Origin: CBDCVN01 sp965223585
GTDB lineage: Bacteria; Deinococcota; Deinococci; Deinococcales; Trueperaceae
Length of the DNA: 64,000 bases
Reading direction: 5' to 3'
NCBI GenBank assembly: GCA_965223585.1
Contig: CBDCWW010000023.1
Span: forward strand, 62,001-126,000
Positions 41,849-50,836 of this stretch are shown piece by piece (within the stretch, counting starts at the first letter, position 1; every line of letters begins with the position of its first letter). The notes beneath the pieces were generated by a model. It was not told the origin of the DNA. It made no database searches and saw only the letters and a list, made by a program, of their open reading frames with translations. Position numbers and translations under genes: made by a program.

Positions 41849-42605
41849 TAGTACCTCCTTTCACAGAGATTAAGGTTATAGATTAGAGAGACTTATAAAC
41901 CAAAAGTTACTTTAGATACTTAAATCACTTAGAGAAATTAGGCCTATAGAAAAGAAAGAAATTTTTAAGACAGAACCTATCTTAATACTCTTAAGACTCA
42001 TCTTATTAGAAGATCATTAAAACTCTGTTAATGAGTATACCGAGAGTAGCCACTAGAGCCTGAGATGAGTCTTTCCAACAATTATTAGGAAATTATTAGG
42101 ACAATTTCCCTATAAGAGTTAAAGTTTGATAGAAATAACCTTAAAGGTTTTTCTAGAATTACAAACCCTGCTAGAAAGGACTAATTATAACTATTTAGAT
42201 AGATACTTTATATTAGTGTCTGGTAACTGCTTACTTATAATCTATTAAAAGTTGTGGAAACTAACTCTGAAAAATATGACTGCCAAAGAAATTATGTAAC
42301 CAACTAAAAACTCTATAACTTAGCTCTTCTATATAACCTAGGCTTTGCTAGATTTACCAGCTTTTCCGATTATAACTAATGACTTTGTTAGTTTCAAGGC
42401 AGGGGCTTATTTTAAATGAATCTCATTTTTACCCCCCAAGATTAGCTTTAGAGCAAAAAATTGCTGAAAAATGTTCTTGGCATGGTTTATGTGTAAAAAA
42501 TCATAATATTAAACATAGTTTAAAGATTTGCCAAAAATTAGAAATATGATAGGGTTAAGGGAGTTTAGGGTGCTAGGTCGCTATACTTGAGGAGTACCAA
42601 ATAGA
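41849..42605. other. 757-bp intergenic region, divergent promoters expected
   Basis: No gene recognised. It separates the debranching enzyme (minus) from the SARP regulator (plus), so promoters for both should be here. An exact tandem repeat AATTATTAGGA x2 at about 42079-42100 has an 11-bp period like SARP operators. AT-rich throughout; AGGAG at about 42589 is the ribosome-binding site for the regulator. Confidence 0.4.
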
Positions 42606-44660
42606 ATGCAAAAAAGTTTATTGGTTAATGTTCTAGGCACCCCTTCTTTTTCTTGGCAAGATCAAATATTGAATATTCCTACTCGTAAAGCAACTGCTTT
42701 GCTTTGCTACTTAGCGCTCCATAATAGTACCTCTCGAGAAGAACTAAGCGAATTGCTTTGGGGTGACCCTAAAAGCCAAGCTCTACGTACAGAGTTACAC
42801 CGTCTAAGACAGTTACCCGGTGCTAGTATATGGCTCGAGACAGAAGACAAAATAACCCTGCATGCTACTAGTGACTTAACTAAACTTGAAGAAGCTCTTG
42901 CAAAACAGAATTTCAAAGAAGCTCTAGAAATCTATAGTGGTGAACCAGAAAAAACTTTTATTCGGGATCTTAAGCCAAAAGATGCTTTAGGGTTTATGGA
43001 ATGGCTCGAGGAAAAACGTATAACTTTAGAAGGTCTGCTCAAAGATGCTCTACAGAGGCGTATTAAAGAACTTGAAGAGGCAGGAGAGTTTACAGAAGCA
43101 CTTGAATTAGCCCACCACTTGTTAAAACGTGATCTTTTAGATGAGAGCATTCACCGCACTATTATGCGCATTGAGTTAGGACAAGGTCATTCGCAAACAG
43201 CACAAGCACAGTTTGAGGCTTGTTGCCGTGTATTAGCAGAAGAACTTGATGTAAAGCCAATGCCAGAGACCTTAGAACTAGCCCAAGAAATTAAGGACGC
43301 TATTCAAAAACTTCCTTCACATTCAAGCTTTAAGGTAAAAAATCTTATTCCACCTAAATTGTCTCGTCCTCCAGTGTTAGTTGGTCGTGAGAAAGAGTGG
43401 GCTAGGATGGAAGCTGCTTGGGAAAAAAAGCAAACTATTATGATTTCAGGTTTACCCGGGGTAGGGAAGACACGACTCATGCTAGACTTTGCTCACTCAA
43501 AAGGCGCAAGTCAGTTTAGTGGGGGTCGCCCGGGTGACACCACATTGCCTTTTAGCACCCTCACAAGGTATTACCGCTTGTTCTTTCAAAAACACCCTGA
43601 GGCAATTTCAAAGATAGAACCTTGGGCACAGCATGAGCTTGCAAGGTTGCTCCCCGAATACTTCAATGAACAACCCAAGCCGATTACCTCTGATGCAGAG
43701 CACTCTCGTTTTGAAAGCGCACTGCTCCAGCTTGGGGAAATATTTACTATTACTGTTAAAACCATGTGCTCAGACGACCTGCAATTTTATGACCCTGTTA
43801 GTTTTGGGACTATGGCTCGAGTCAATGAAAGAGTTATGCAAAACTTATCCCCAAGCCAATTTAATTCAGCGATCCTTTGCTTTCGTTTGAATGAGATGCC
43901 TCCTGAATTTACAGCAGTTATTGCACAGTATGTTGAGGCAGGTATAGTTATCCATATTGAGCTTGAACCCTTAGATGAGTTGGGAGTGGCAGAGTTACTT
44001 AAAGGATTAGAGCTACCCCATTTAAACTCTCTTGCCCCACGCTTAAAAGAGCTAACGGGTGGTAATCCCCAGTTTATTGTAGAGGTGCTTAAGTCCCTCT
44101 ACGAGCAGGGTTGGAGTGGCTCCGACCTGCCAGAGCAAATTAGCTTGCCAAAGAAGGTTGGAGCAGCTATTGAAAAGCGCCTAAATAAACTTAGCAAAAA
44201 GGCTCTTACTTTGGCACAAACTATAGCTGTCTTTAAACAAATTAAATCCATTAGGGCTAAAGAGTTAGCAAAGGTTCTTGACATGAGGCTTATGGAAATT
44301 TCTGAGGGGTTGGCAGAACTCGAGCAAGCTCAAATAATAAAAGATGGCACCTTTTTTCATGATCTACTCTATGAAGCTGTAATTAATGCTATGCCTAAGT
44401 CCACTTACCGTATTCTAAACGAGCAAGTAGCTGAATGGTTAGAGGCTCAAGCTGCTGAACCTGCTCGAATTGCTCACCATTGGACTGAAGCAGGTATGTT
44501 GGACAATGCATTACCTTGGCACATAAAAGCTGCTGAGGTAGTGCTTGCTCAAGGCTCTGCCGAGCAGGCGAATGTTTGGCTTGAGGGTGTGCTAGAGGTT
44601 GTAGAGCCAAAAAGCGAGTTTCATGAACAAGCTCAAAGCTTGTTAAAAACAATAAATTAA
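42606..44660 (+). CDS. SARP/BTAD-AAA transcriptional regulator
   Basis: A 684-aa cytosolic regulator. Residues 1-95 form an OmpR-like winged helix (VLGTPSFSWQ, RKATALLCYLALHN, SREELSELLWGD), 95-235 the BTAD helical domain (LEEAGEFTEALELAHHLL), and about 258-500 an AAA/STAND ATPase with Walker A GLPGVGKTR near 282 and a Walker B-like MCSDDLQF near 387 where the usual hydrophobic run is weak. A helical C-terminal region follows. Such proteins bind 7-bp direct repeats; matching repeats lie just downstream (44689, 44873), upstream of an FG-GAP lipoprotein. A larger paralogue is at 53684. Confidence 0.85.
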   Translation: MQKSLLVNVLGTPSFSWQDQILNIPTRKATALLCYLALHNSTSREELSELLWGDPKSQALRTELHRLRQLPGASIWLETEDKITLHATSDLTKLEEALAKQNFKEALEIYSGEPEKTFIRDLKPKDALGFMEWLEEKRITLEGLLKDALQRRIKELEEAGEFTEALELAHHLLKRDLLDESIHRTIMRIELGQGHSQTAQAQFEACCRVLAEELDVKPMPETLELAQEIKDAIQKLPSHSSFKVKNLIPPKLSRPPVLVGREKEWARMEAAWEKKQTIMISGLPGVGKTRLMLDFAHSKGASQFSGGRPGDTTLPFSTLTRYYRLFFQKHPEAISKIEPWAQHELARLLPEYFNEQPKPITSDAEHSRFESALLQLGEIFTITVKTMCSDDLQFYDPVSFGTMARVNERVMQNLSPSQFNSAILCFRLNEMPPEFTAVIAQYVEAGIVIHIELEPLDELGVAELLKGLELPHLNSLAPRLKELTGGNPQFIVEVLKSLYEQGWSGSDLPEQISLPKKVGAAIEKRLNKLSKKALTLAQTIAVFKQIKSIRAKELAKVLDMRLMEISEGLAELEQAQIIKDGTFFHDLLYEAVINAMPKSTYRILNEQVAEWLEAQAAEPARIAHHWTEAGMLDNALPWHIKAAEVVLAQGSAEQANVWLEGVLEVVEPKSEFHEQAQSLLKTIN

Positions 44661-44688
44661 ACATCCGATTTAATTGTATGGAACAGGC

Positions 44689-44890
44689 TTGTAACAGGTC
44701 TGTGCGAGCTTTTTTCTATGGAAATTATGTGGCTTCCAATAACACACCTAATGTTTTAGGCCCTCAAATCTTCACTTCAGCACTAGAAAGCTAAAAGACC
44801 TCTTTGTCAGTGATTTGCCATAGCTCTAAAATCCCAAAGAGTAAATGAATGATTTGATTGTCCAGAACGGACTTGTAACGCATTTGTGAC
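44689..44890 (+). promoter_or_regulatory. two direct-repeat sites with SARP-like 11-bp spacing
   Basis: TTGTAAC (44873-44879) and TTGTGAC (44884-44890) are 11 bp apart, followed 8 bases later by TGTAAG, the layout of SARP binding sites beside a -10 box. A weaker pair (TTGTAAC at 44689, CTGTGCG at 44700) lies upstream. A near-copy of the main site with flanks is at 47595-47645. The spacer 44661-45020 has no gene and precedes the FG-GAP lipoprotein. Confidence 0.5.
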
Positions 44891-45020
44891 ACCTGCTTTG
44901 TAAGCTTAGTAAAGGTAATTGTTTTTAGGAATCCTTAGTAATACAGAAGATTAAATAAAGATAGGATTCAAACCTTAAGGAGGTTTATATGTACCGCATC
45001 AATTTCCAAGGAGTAAAACA

Positions 45021-46616
45021 GTGAAAATACAATATAAGTGGTTTTTCGTCCTTTCCTTTATACTTTTACTTAGTGCTTGTCAGCAAAATACAAATACCCC
45101 AACAGGTAGTACAGAAAAGCCTTTGCTAGGATCAGAAGACTTTAATAGAGATGCTAAAGATGATTTGGCTATAGGAGCACCTCTTGAAGATATTAATGGA
45201 AAGGTAAACACTGGTGCAGTTAACATTATTTATGGTTCCTACACAGACTTGACTTCTGCTGGAGACCAATTTTGGCATCAGGATGTTAGTGACATAGAAG
45301 ATAATGCTGAAGCAGGTGATCTCTTTGGTGACGTTCTAGCTATTGGTGATTTTGATGGCAATGGTAAAAATGATTTGGCTATAGGAGTTCCTAGGGAAAC
45401 TGTTAATGGTAAGACTGAAGCTGGTGCTGTTCACATTATTTATGGTCATCGTGATGCCAGTGGCCTAAACTCATTCAATAATCTTTTTCTGTCCCCAGAT
45501 GCTTTAAATGAATATGATAATTTTGGATCTGCATTGGCAGTAGGGGATTTTGATAACGATGGAAAAGATGACCTAGCAGTAGGAACTCCTTTTCACGATT
45601 CAGGAGGTCCTATAAATGAGGGTATAAACAATGGTGGTGTGTATATTTTCTATGGTTCTTCTAATGGTCTACCAGCAGACAGTAGAATATTCGTATTCCG
45701 TGATAAGGAAGACATAATAGGTTCTAGTAATCAAAGCGGCGCTAACTTTGGTACATCTTTAGTAGCTGCTGACTTTAATGGTGATGGTTTGGATGATTTA
45801 GCTGTGGGTAGTCCCTTGGAAGATATTAGTGGAGTAAATAATGCGGGTGTAGTGGATATTATCTCTGGTGGGGACCTTCGTAATAGTCTTTTTGATTCTA
45901 CAAGACTTGTTCAGAATATTATGCAAATTGAAGAAACATCAGAGGCAGGTGACCAGTTTGGTAATGCATTAACTGCTTGTGACTATAATAATGATGGCAA
46001 AGCAGACTTGGCTATAAGTGCTACTCATGAAGATATAGGTGGTATTGATAATGCTGGAATAGTTCATATCTTGTATGGTTCTAATGATGGTATTACTTCT
46101 GCTGGTAATCAAATTTGGCATCAAGATACTGCTGGTATTCAAGATGTTGCTGAACAGAACGATAGATTTGGTCATGCACTCACCTCTGGATATTTTAATA
46201 GCGATGGTGCTTGTGATCTTGCTGTAGGAGTTCCCTTTGAGAAGGTTGCAGGCCAAAGAAATGCTGGACTGGTTAATGTCCTTTATGGATCCTCTACTGG
46301 TATTGTAGCAACAGGTAATCAAATGTGGCATCAAAACAGCAGGAAGATTAATGATGTAGTTGAAGCTAATGATTGGTTTGGCTACTCACTAGCAGCTGGC
46401 GATTTTAATGGGGATAGAAAAGATGATTTAGCTATAGGTGTACCCTCAGAAGACTTGGGCAGTGTGCAAAATGCTGGTGGAGTTAGTGTAATTTATGGAT
46501 CAGATGCTGGATTAACCAGAAGAAAAGATGATTTCTGGACTCAAAATTCATCTGGTATTAATGATGTGAGTGAAGCGGGCGATCAATTTGGTCGGGCATT
46601 AGCTGCTAGAAGATAA
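45021..46616 (+). CDS. FG-GAP repeat lipoprotein (integrin-like beta-propeller)
   Basis: A 531-aa lipoprotein: signal peptide with lipobox LLSAC (Cys near 20), a short linker, then seven FG-GAP repeats of about 65 residues that should close a seven-bladed propeller. Each has a calcium-type loop such as DFDGNGKNDLAIG or DFNGDRKDDLAIG and an NAGxVxIIYGS strand. The role is probably adhesion or matrix binding at the cell surface. ATG with CCAAGGAG upstream. It follows the SARP gene and candidate SARP sites, so regulation by that protein is plausible. Confidence 0.88.
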   Translation: MKIQYKWFFVLSFILLLSACQQNTNTPTGSTEKPLLGSEDFNRDAKDDLAIGAPLEDINGKVNTGAVNIIYGSYTDLTSAGDQFWHQDVSDIEDNAEAGDLFGDVLAIGDFDGNGKNDLAIGVPRETVNGKTEAGAVHIIYGHRDASGLNSFNNLFLSPDALNEYDNFGSALAVGDFDNDGKDDLAVGTPFHDSGGPINEGINNGGVYIFYGSSNGLPADSRIFVFRDKEDIIGSSNQSGANFGTSLVAADFNGDGLDDLAVGSPLEDISGVNNAGVVDIISGGDLRNSLFDSTRLVQNIMQIEETSEAGDQFGNALTACDYNNDGKADLAISATHEDIGGIDNAGIVHILYGSNDGITSAGNQIWHQDTAGIQDVAEQNDRFGHALTSGYFNSDGACDLAVGVPFEKVAGQRNAGLVNVLYGSSTGIVATGNQMWHQNSRKINDVVEANDWFGYSLAAGDFNGDRKDDLAIGVPSEDLGSVQNAGGVSVIYGSDAGLTRRKDDFWTQNSSGINDVSEAGDQFGRALAARR

Positions 46617-46720
46617 AGTTACCAATTGAGTTGAGTTATCGCAATTCCTATCTAAACAACCACCAAATATAGTGCTCCAGAAAAGTTTTTTCCCTAGAGA
46701 AAAACCCTATATGTGAGCAT

Positions 46721-47546
46721 GTCATTCTGAGGAGCATAGCGACGAAGAATCTCTGAAGGCGTTAACGCATGGGAGAGTGGCGATAGGTAGGGCCTTGCGG
46801 CCTTTCCCTCGCCCCAAACGGAGCGTGCGACTTTCACCGCACTCCGCTTTCCAAGTCCATCGCATGTACTGAGTATGGGAAGACTCATCTTTCGATGCCA
46901 AGGTGCACTAACAGTCTTACAACTGTTATCATCTGCTTTCCTTGGTTTATCTCTTTTCATACCTTTCCTTACCATTTTCTCTGGTAGTCCTTCACCTTGT
47001 CCTTGCCATTACGGCTAGGCTTTTGGCTACTACGCTACCTCCGTCCTCTATATCACCTGCTGGCATTTTCGCATCCTAAAGGAATTTGTGATATAGAGTT
47101 CCCTAATTCCGAAAGAGGATATTATAGCACCCCTTAGCTGCCTGCTTTACGCCGAGTGGAGTTTAGAAACAGTCTTTAATGAGAAGGAAGTCATTAAAGC
47201 AACCACTTTCCCGTTTTGGGCAGAGCGTATCAGCCAGTTTCGCTCTTCACGCATAACGACGCTATAAGTCTTAGGTAAGACTAGGACACAGGTTTCTCTC
47301 GTCAGCATAGGGTACAGGGCTCGCTTCCTTCCCTCTGGACTGGCTCGAAGGTCGGATTCTTTGTCAGTGGGCTTCCCACCCTAGGATGTGCCACATCCTA
47401 ACGCAGGCCACTCAGCCCTCATATCACTGTTCAAATATGTCTCTCAATAAGAAATACCTTCTTTCGTTAGTAGGCGCACTCCTTCACTGCGTTCAGGATG
47501 ACATTCCTTGATTTGAATAAGGCAATAATTTATCTGGACATCTATA
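46721..47546 (-). repeat. dispersed repeat copy interrupted by a group II intron
   Basis: On the minus strand the head TATAGATGTCCAGATAA (47546) is followed by GTCATCCTGAACGCAGTGAAGGA, the intron, then TCTCCCATGCGTTAACGCC and, at 46721, CTCAGAATGAC. Removing the intron gives GCAGTGAAGGATCTCCCATGCG, which matches the empty copy near 21306 (GCAGCGAAGAATCTCCCATGCG). Confidence 0.8.
46777..47479 (-). ncRNA. ORF-less group II intron, 703 nt
   Basis: The minus strand begins GTGCG (47479), the 5' consensus, and ends CGCCAC (46777). Domain V is complete at 46816-46849: 34 nt with the AGC triad, GAAA tetraloop (GCGGTGAAAGTCGC) and outer stem AAGCGGAG/CTCCGTTT; domain VI follows, 39 nt from the end. 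EBS1 TCCTTC sits in the loop of a 9-bp hairpin (47174-47199) and pairs with exon IBS1 GAAGGA. EBS2 CTGCGTT (47400-47406) pairs with IBS2 AACGCAG (47487-47493). There is no reverse transcriptase, so splicing or mobility would need a maturase in trans. Confidence 0.9.
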
Positions 47547-47594
47547 CCTATAATAACTAATCCAAAATGGTGTTAGTCCTAGCAACAGACAATT

Positions 47595-47645
47595 TAATTG
47601 TCTGGGACGGGTTTGTAACGCATTTGTGACACCCGCCTTGTTAGC
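47595..47645 (+). promoter_or_regulatory. copy of SARP-like direct-repeat region
   Basis: TTGTAAC (47613-47619) and TTGTGAC (47624-47630), 11 bp apart, then eight bases and TGTTAG. The flanking TTTAATTGTCTGGGAC matches the region at 44855. No clear gene is downstream before 48340, so this may be an orphan duplicate. Confidence 0.45.
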
Positions 47646-47922
47646 TGGACACGTGAGTACTAGTGATTAAAAGAGGCTGCTTAGTATGTAACTACATAAA
47701 CCACCAAAAGTATTTTTGGCCTAAGTTTTCAGGAAGTGACTTTTAAGATAAGGAAATTTATGAATAAACAGAAAGTTTTACTGATTATGAGGGGTTTTGC
47801 TCAAAGGAAAAATAACTACAAAAACATTTGGCGCTGAAGAGGGTAAAAGCCAGTCATAAACTTAGGATGTACCTTTTGAGCACATACTTAAAAGAAATCT
47901 ACTCCTATAAGTTAACAGCAAG

Positions 47923-47953
47923 TCCCCCTTTGAAAAAGTGGGATTTAGGGGGA
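47923..47953. repeat. TCCCCC...GGGGGA inverted repeat
   Basis: TCCCCCTTTGAAAAAGTGG with GATTTAGGGGGA forms an inverted repeat of a type common as dispersed palindromes in bacterial genomes. It lies in the gene-poor stretch 47646-48228, where an open frame at 47828-48130 is not convincing as a gene. Confidence 0.5.
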
Positions 47954-48228
47954 TTTATACCAATTACAAGAAAAGACCTACGAAAAATTGAAATGGATTT
48001 GCTTCACACACACTACTTATCCAAATTTTTAATGCGAATAAAAGAGGTTACTTATTGTAATTGTTATTACCCTCTAAAACCCAATCCAATTGTAACCGTG
48101 CACTGTACCAATAAGCATTTTGAAAGATGAAGATAAAGATCAAAATTCTACTTGTTTGAAAGGAAACCAAATGAAAAGAACAATTTATTTACTGATCAAT
48201 ACCTTTGAGTAAATTAACTTGGAAGAGT

Positions 48229-48319
48229 CTCAAACAACGTAACGCAATTGAGATCCTTCGTTACACTTAGGATGATATGCCTCGAGTCGATAAAGTACAG
48301 GCTTATCCAAACATCTAAG
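48229..48319 (-). repeat. dispersed repeat, partial divergent copy
   Basis: On the minus strand: TTAGATGTTTGGATAAG (48319 leftward), then CATATCATCCTAAGTGTAACG, AAGGATCTCAATTGCGTTACG. It aligns with the first two-thirds of the 21264-21398 copy but lacks the closing CTCAG-ATGAC end. Confidence 0.55.
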
Positions 48320-48340
48320 TAACACAAAAAAGTGATAGAG

Positions 48341-48916
48341 CTATATTTTTGTAAAGTAATTCAGAGCTGCCTGAGACCACCCCTCTAAAAAATCAAATTG
48401 CTTAGCAACTTGTTGCCAAGAAGTAAATTTACCCATCAACTTTTCAGTTTCTCTTATGCTCACACCACCAGCACTTTTTACCTTATAAAGAACACCTGTA
48501 TGTACTCTGGAAACAGGACTAGCACTGTCATGCAGAAGTCCTACAACCTCAGTCACATAAGCTCCTATGTATAACTCTTCTTGTAATTCTTTAGCTAGCC
48601 CTCCTTCGATTACGTCCTTAGTGGAATGATCTTCATTATTAATGTGTCCACCAATACCTATAGAAAGAAAATTGTGGAGTCTAGCTTCATTACCCTTCTT
48701 TAGGCGCTCCACTAGAAAAACTTTATCTTCTTGTTGTATGACTGCATAGGGAATAACTTGTCTGTAGCTTTCATCCTCTTCAACGTCATTGCGGGGCAAG
48801 AATACCCCTTTATTGACTATAAGTTTATAAAGTTCCTTTGTTAAAGGTAGTACCTTAGGACTTTCACTAGGAGCGGGTAATTGCTTGGCTTCTAAACAGT
48901 AAATTAGCTCTGACAC
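48341..48916 (-). CDS. NUDIX-family hydrolase-like protein
   Basis: A 191-aa protein. GIGGHINNEDH followed by EGGLAKELQEELYI (about 95-125) is a NUDIX box with Lys replacing the usual Arg before the catalytic E-L-x-E-E. NUDIX enzymes hydrolyse nucleoside diphosphate derivatives. The N-terminal 45 residues are family-specific, as in phosphoesterase-like NUDIX proteins of about this size. Substrate unknown. It is transcribed alone, divergent from the DUF4173 gene. Confidence 0.78.
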   Translation of the reverse strand: MSELIYCLEAKQLPAPSESPKVLPLTKELYKLIVNKGVFLPRNDVEEDESYRQVIPYAVIQQEDKVFLVERLKKGNEARLHNFLSIGIGGHINNEDHSTKDVIEGGLAKELQEELYIGAYVTEVVGLLHDSASPVSRVHTGVLYKVKSAGGVSIRETEKLMGKFTSWQQVAKQFDFLEGWSQAALNYFTKI

Positions 48917-49024
48917 GCCAATAGGGTAACATATTTACTTATGAAAGATTTTTCATACACACTATGTGTAACTTACGCATACAATTAACCTTGCTGAAAA
49001 TTAGTAAACTTTTGGAGGAATAGA

Positions 49025-50584
49025 ATGACAACAGAAAATGAAGTTGAGAACAAAATTAACGAGGATGAAGCTACTGTAAAAAAAGAATCTCAAAAAACGC
49101 ACTCTGTAGCTTTAGGAGTTTTAGCGGTTAGCTTACTTTTGGGTGTAGTGGCAGATTTACTTTTAAGGACAACGTCTTGGGGTTTGAATTTTAGCATAAC
49201 AGTTTTTTGCTTTGTCTTAGCCCTTTACCTACTTACAATTTATCAGAAGAATAGGCCTTGCCTCGAGCTACTAATCCCTACATTACTATTTGGCATACTT
49301 TTTTGTGTGCGGGACTCACTCTTTATGCAAGGTCTCAACTTTTTTATGGTGATTTTTTGCCTATTTTTCCTTGCTGCTAAAGCAACTTCACAAGTACTGC
49401 AAGAAAGTAACTTTGGCAATTATCTAGTAAATAGTTTGCGAGCAGGTTTTATATTACCCTTTTCTCCAATTATTTTGCTGTTCGAAACACCTTGGTCACA
49501 GTTTAGCTCCAAAAAAAGTTTTGCGTTTGTAGGGCTTTTGCGTGGTTTGGTTTTTGCAGTGCCTATTTTAGTAGTCTTTGGTTTCTTATTAAGCTCTGCT
49601 GATCCTGTTTTTCAAAGTATTCTAAACAACATTTTCAAACTAGATTTTGATAGCTTGCTTAATCACCTCTTAGGAGCTTTAATGTTTGCAGTATTTTTTG
49701 CTGCCTTGCTAAGAAGTAGTTTGCTTGGTGAAAATTGGCAAAAAGTAAATGTTAGTACTCCAGCCATTTTGCAATTTGGCTTGATTGAAACAAGTTTAGT
49801 TTTCGGTTCTTTGGTAATACTTTTTGCAAGTTTTATGGCTGTACAATTTTATTATCTTTTCGGTGGTCTGGAGACGCTTAAGAAAGCAGGCTTGACCTAT
49901 TCTGAGTATGGACGTAGTGGCTTTTTTGAACTAGTTATAGTAACAGTCTTGTTACACTTGCTATTGCTTATAGGTCTTTGGCTAGTGTCTCAAAGTAAAT
50001 TAGCTAGGAACATATTCAAGGGCTTAGCCTTTTTATTAGTGGTTTTATTATTTGGAGTTATCTACTCAGCTTATACGCGTCTAGGGCTTTACATAGAAAC
50101 TTATGGTCTTACTGAATTACGCTTTTACTCTATGGCTATGATTTTTTGGATTGGTGTAGTTATGTTTTACTTCCTTGCTAAGCTATTCTCTGAAAAATTG
50201 CCCAAAGTAGCAATTAGCTATATTTTTTTAGGCATGATGGGTGTAATAGCACTAAATATTGTGAATCCTGATGGTTTTATCGCAAGGGTAAACTTAGATC
50301 GTAGTCTTGAAAGTAATTTAGAGATTAATAGCACAGCACAAGAAAATATAAGTGGCTCGAGCAGCCTAAGAAGCTTAACGCTAGATCAAAATTACCTTAG
50401 CTGGCTTAGTGCAGATACTGTGCCTGTGCTGGCAAATTATTATGAAGCCTATAAAGCAAAGGGAAAAGAATCAGTCATAGAAGAACTGCTTGAAAAACAA
50501 GCCACTAAACTCAAGAAGATAAATGATTGGCGTGCTTGGAATTTGGGAAGGGCTCGAGCTAGATCATACCTAAACAGCTACTAA
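49025..50584 (+). CDS. DUF4173-family membrane protein
   Basis: A 519-aa protein with a charged N-terminal tail of about 28 residues and about twelve membrane helices. TYSEYGRSGFFELVIVTVLL near residue 295 is the DUF4173 signature, and the C-terminal extracytoplasmic region (about 430-519) is helical with a W-R-A-W-N-L-G-R-A end, also usual in the family. Function is unknown; DUF4173 proteins often sit near two-component or sigma-factor genes, not seen here. ATG with TTTGGAGG upstream. Confidence 0.75.
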   Translation: MTTENEVENKINEDEATVKKESQKTHSVALGVLAVSLLLGVVADLLLRTTSWGLNFSITVFCFVLALYLLTIYQKNRPCLELLIPTLLFGILFCVRDSLFMQGLNFFMVIFCLFFLAAKATSQVLQESNFGNYLVNSLRAGFILPFSPIILLFETPWSQFSSKKSFAFVGLLRGLVFAVPILVVFGFLLSSADPVFQSILNNIFKLDFDSLLNHLLGALMFAVFFAALLRSSLLGENWQKVNVSTPAILQFGLIETSLVFGSLVILFASFMAVQFYYLFGGLETLKKAGLTYSEYGRSGFFELVIVTVLLHLLLLIGLWLVSQSKLARNIFKGLAFLLVVLLFGVIYSAYTRLGLYIETYGLTELRFYSMAMIFWIGVVMFYFLAKLFSEKLPKVAISYIFLGMMGVIALNIVNPDGFIARVNLDRSLESNLEINSTAQENISGSSSLRSLTLDQNYLSWLSADTVPVLANYYEAYKAKGKESVIEELLEKQATKLKKINDWRAWNLGRARARSYLNSY

Positions 50585-50698
50585 TTAGACCTTTGGTAAT
50601 CCTATACAAGTAATGATATGTTGAATCTTGACCCTGCTAGAGCTACCGCCTCATCATTACACGAAGGGCACTACCAGACTTTTTGGGATTAGTTTTAG

Positions 50699-50761
50699 GG
50701 AAAGGAATTTTAAAAAGTGTTAAATTCACTTGAAATACACCTTTTCAGAAAATTCCTTTCC
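50699..50761. terminator. long inverted repeat between convergent genes
   Basis: GGAAAGGAATTTT (50699-50711) and AAAATTCCTTTCC (50749-50761) are perfect 13-bp arms around a 37-base centre that itself has AAAAAGTG/CAC...CTTTT complementarity. It lies between two convergent genes, so a bidirectional terminator is likely; a small MITE is the alternative. Confidence 0.55.
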
Positions 50762-50836
50762 TCACCACTAATCAATATTTAATAGAGGCTTGCCTGCAGG
50801 AATTACTTTTTTACTAGGATAAACAACATCTAATTT

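Noticed and set aside
42418..42540. Possible small gene upstream of the first SARP regulator
   Set aside because: Frames are short and interrupted, without a ribosome-binding site.
46694..46975. Open frame of 93 codons on minus across domain V of the intron
   Set aside because: It is fully explained by the intron RNA and repeat sequence and shows no reverse-transcriptase motifs.
47828..48130. Open reading frame of 100 codons
   Set aside because: It runs through a dispersed TCCCCC/GGGGGA repeat, has no ribosome-binding site and no family resemblance; treated as non-coding.
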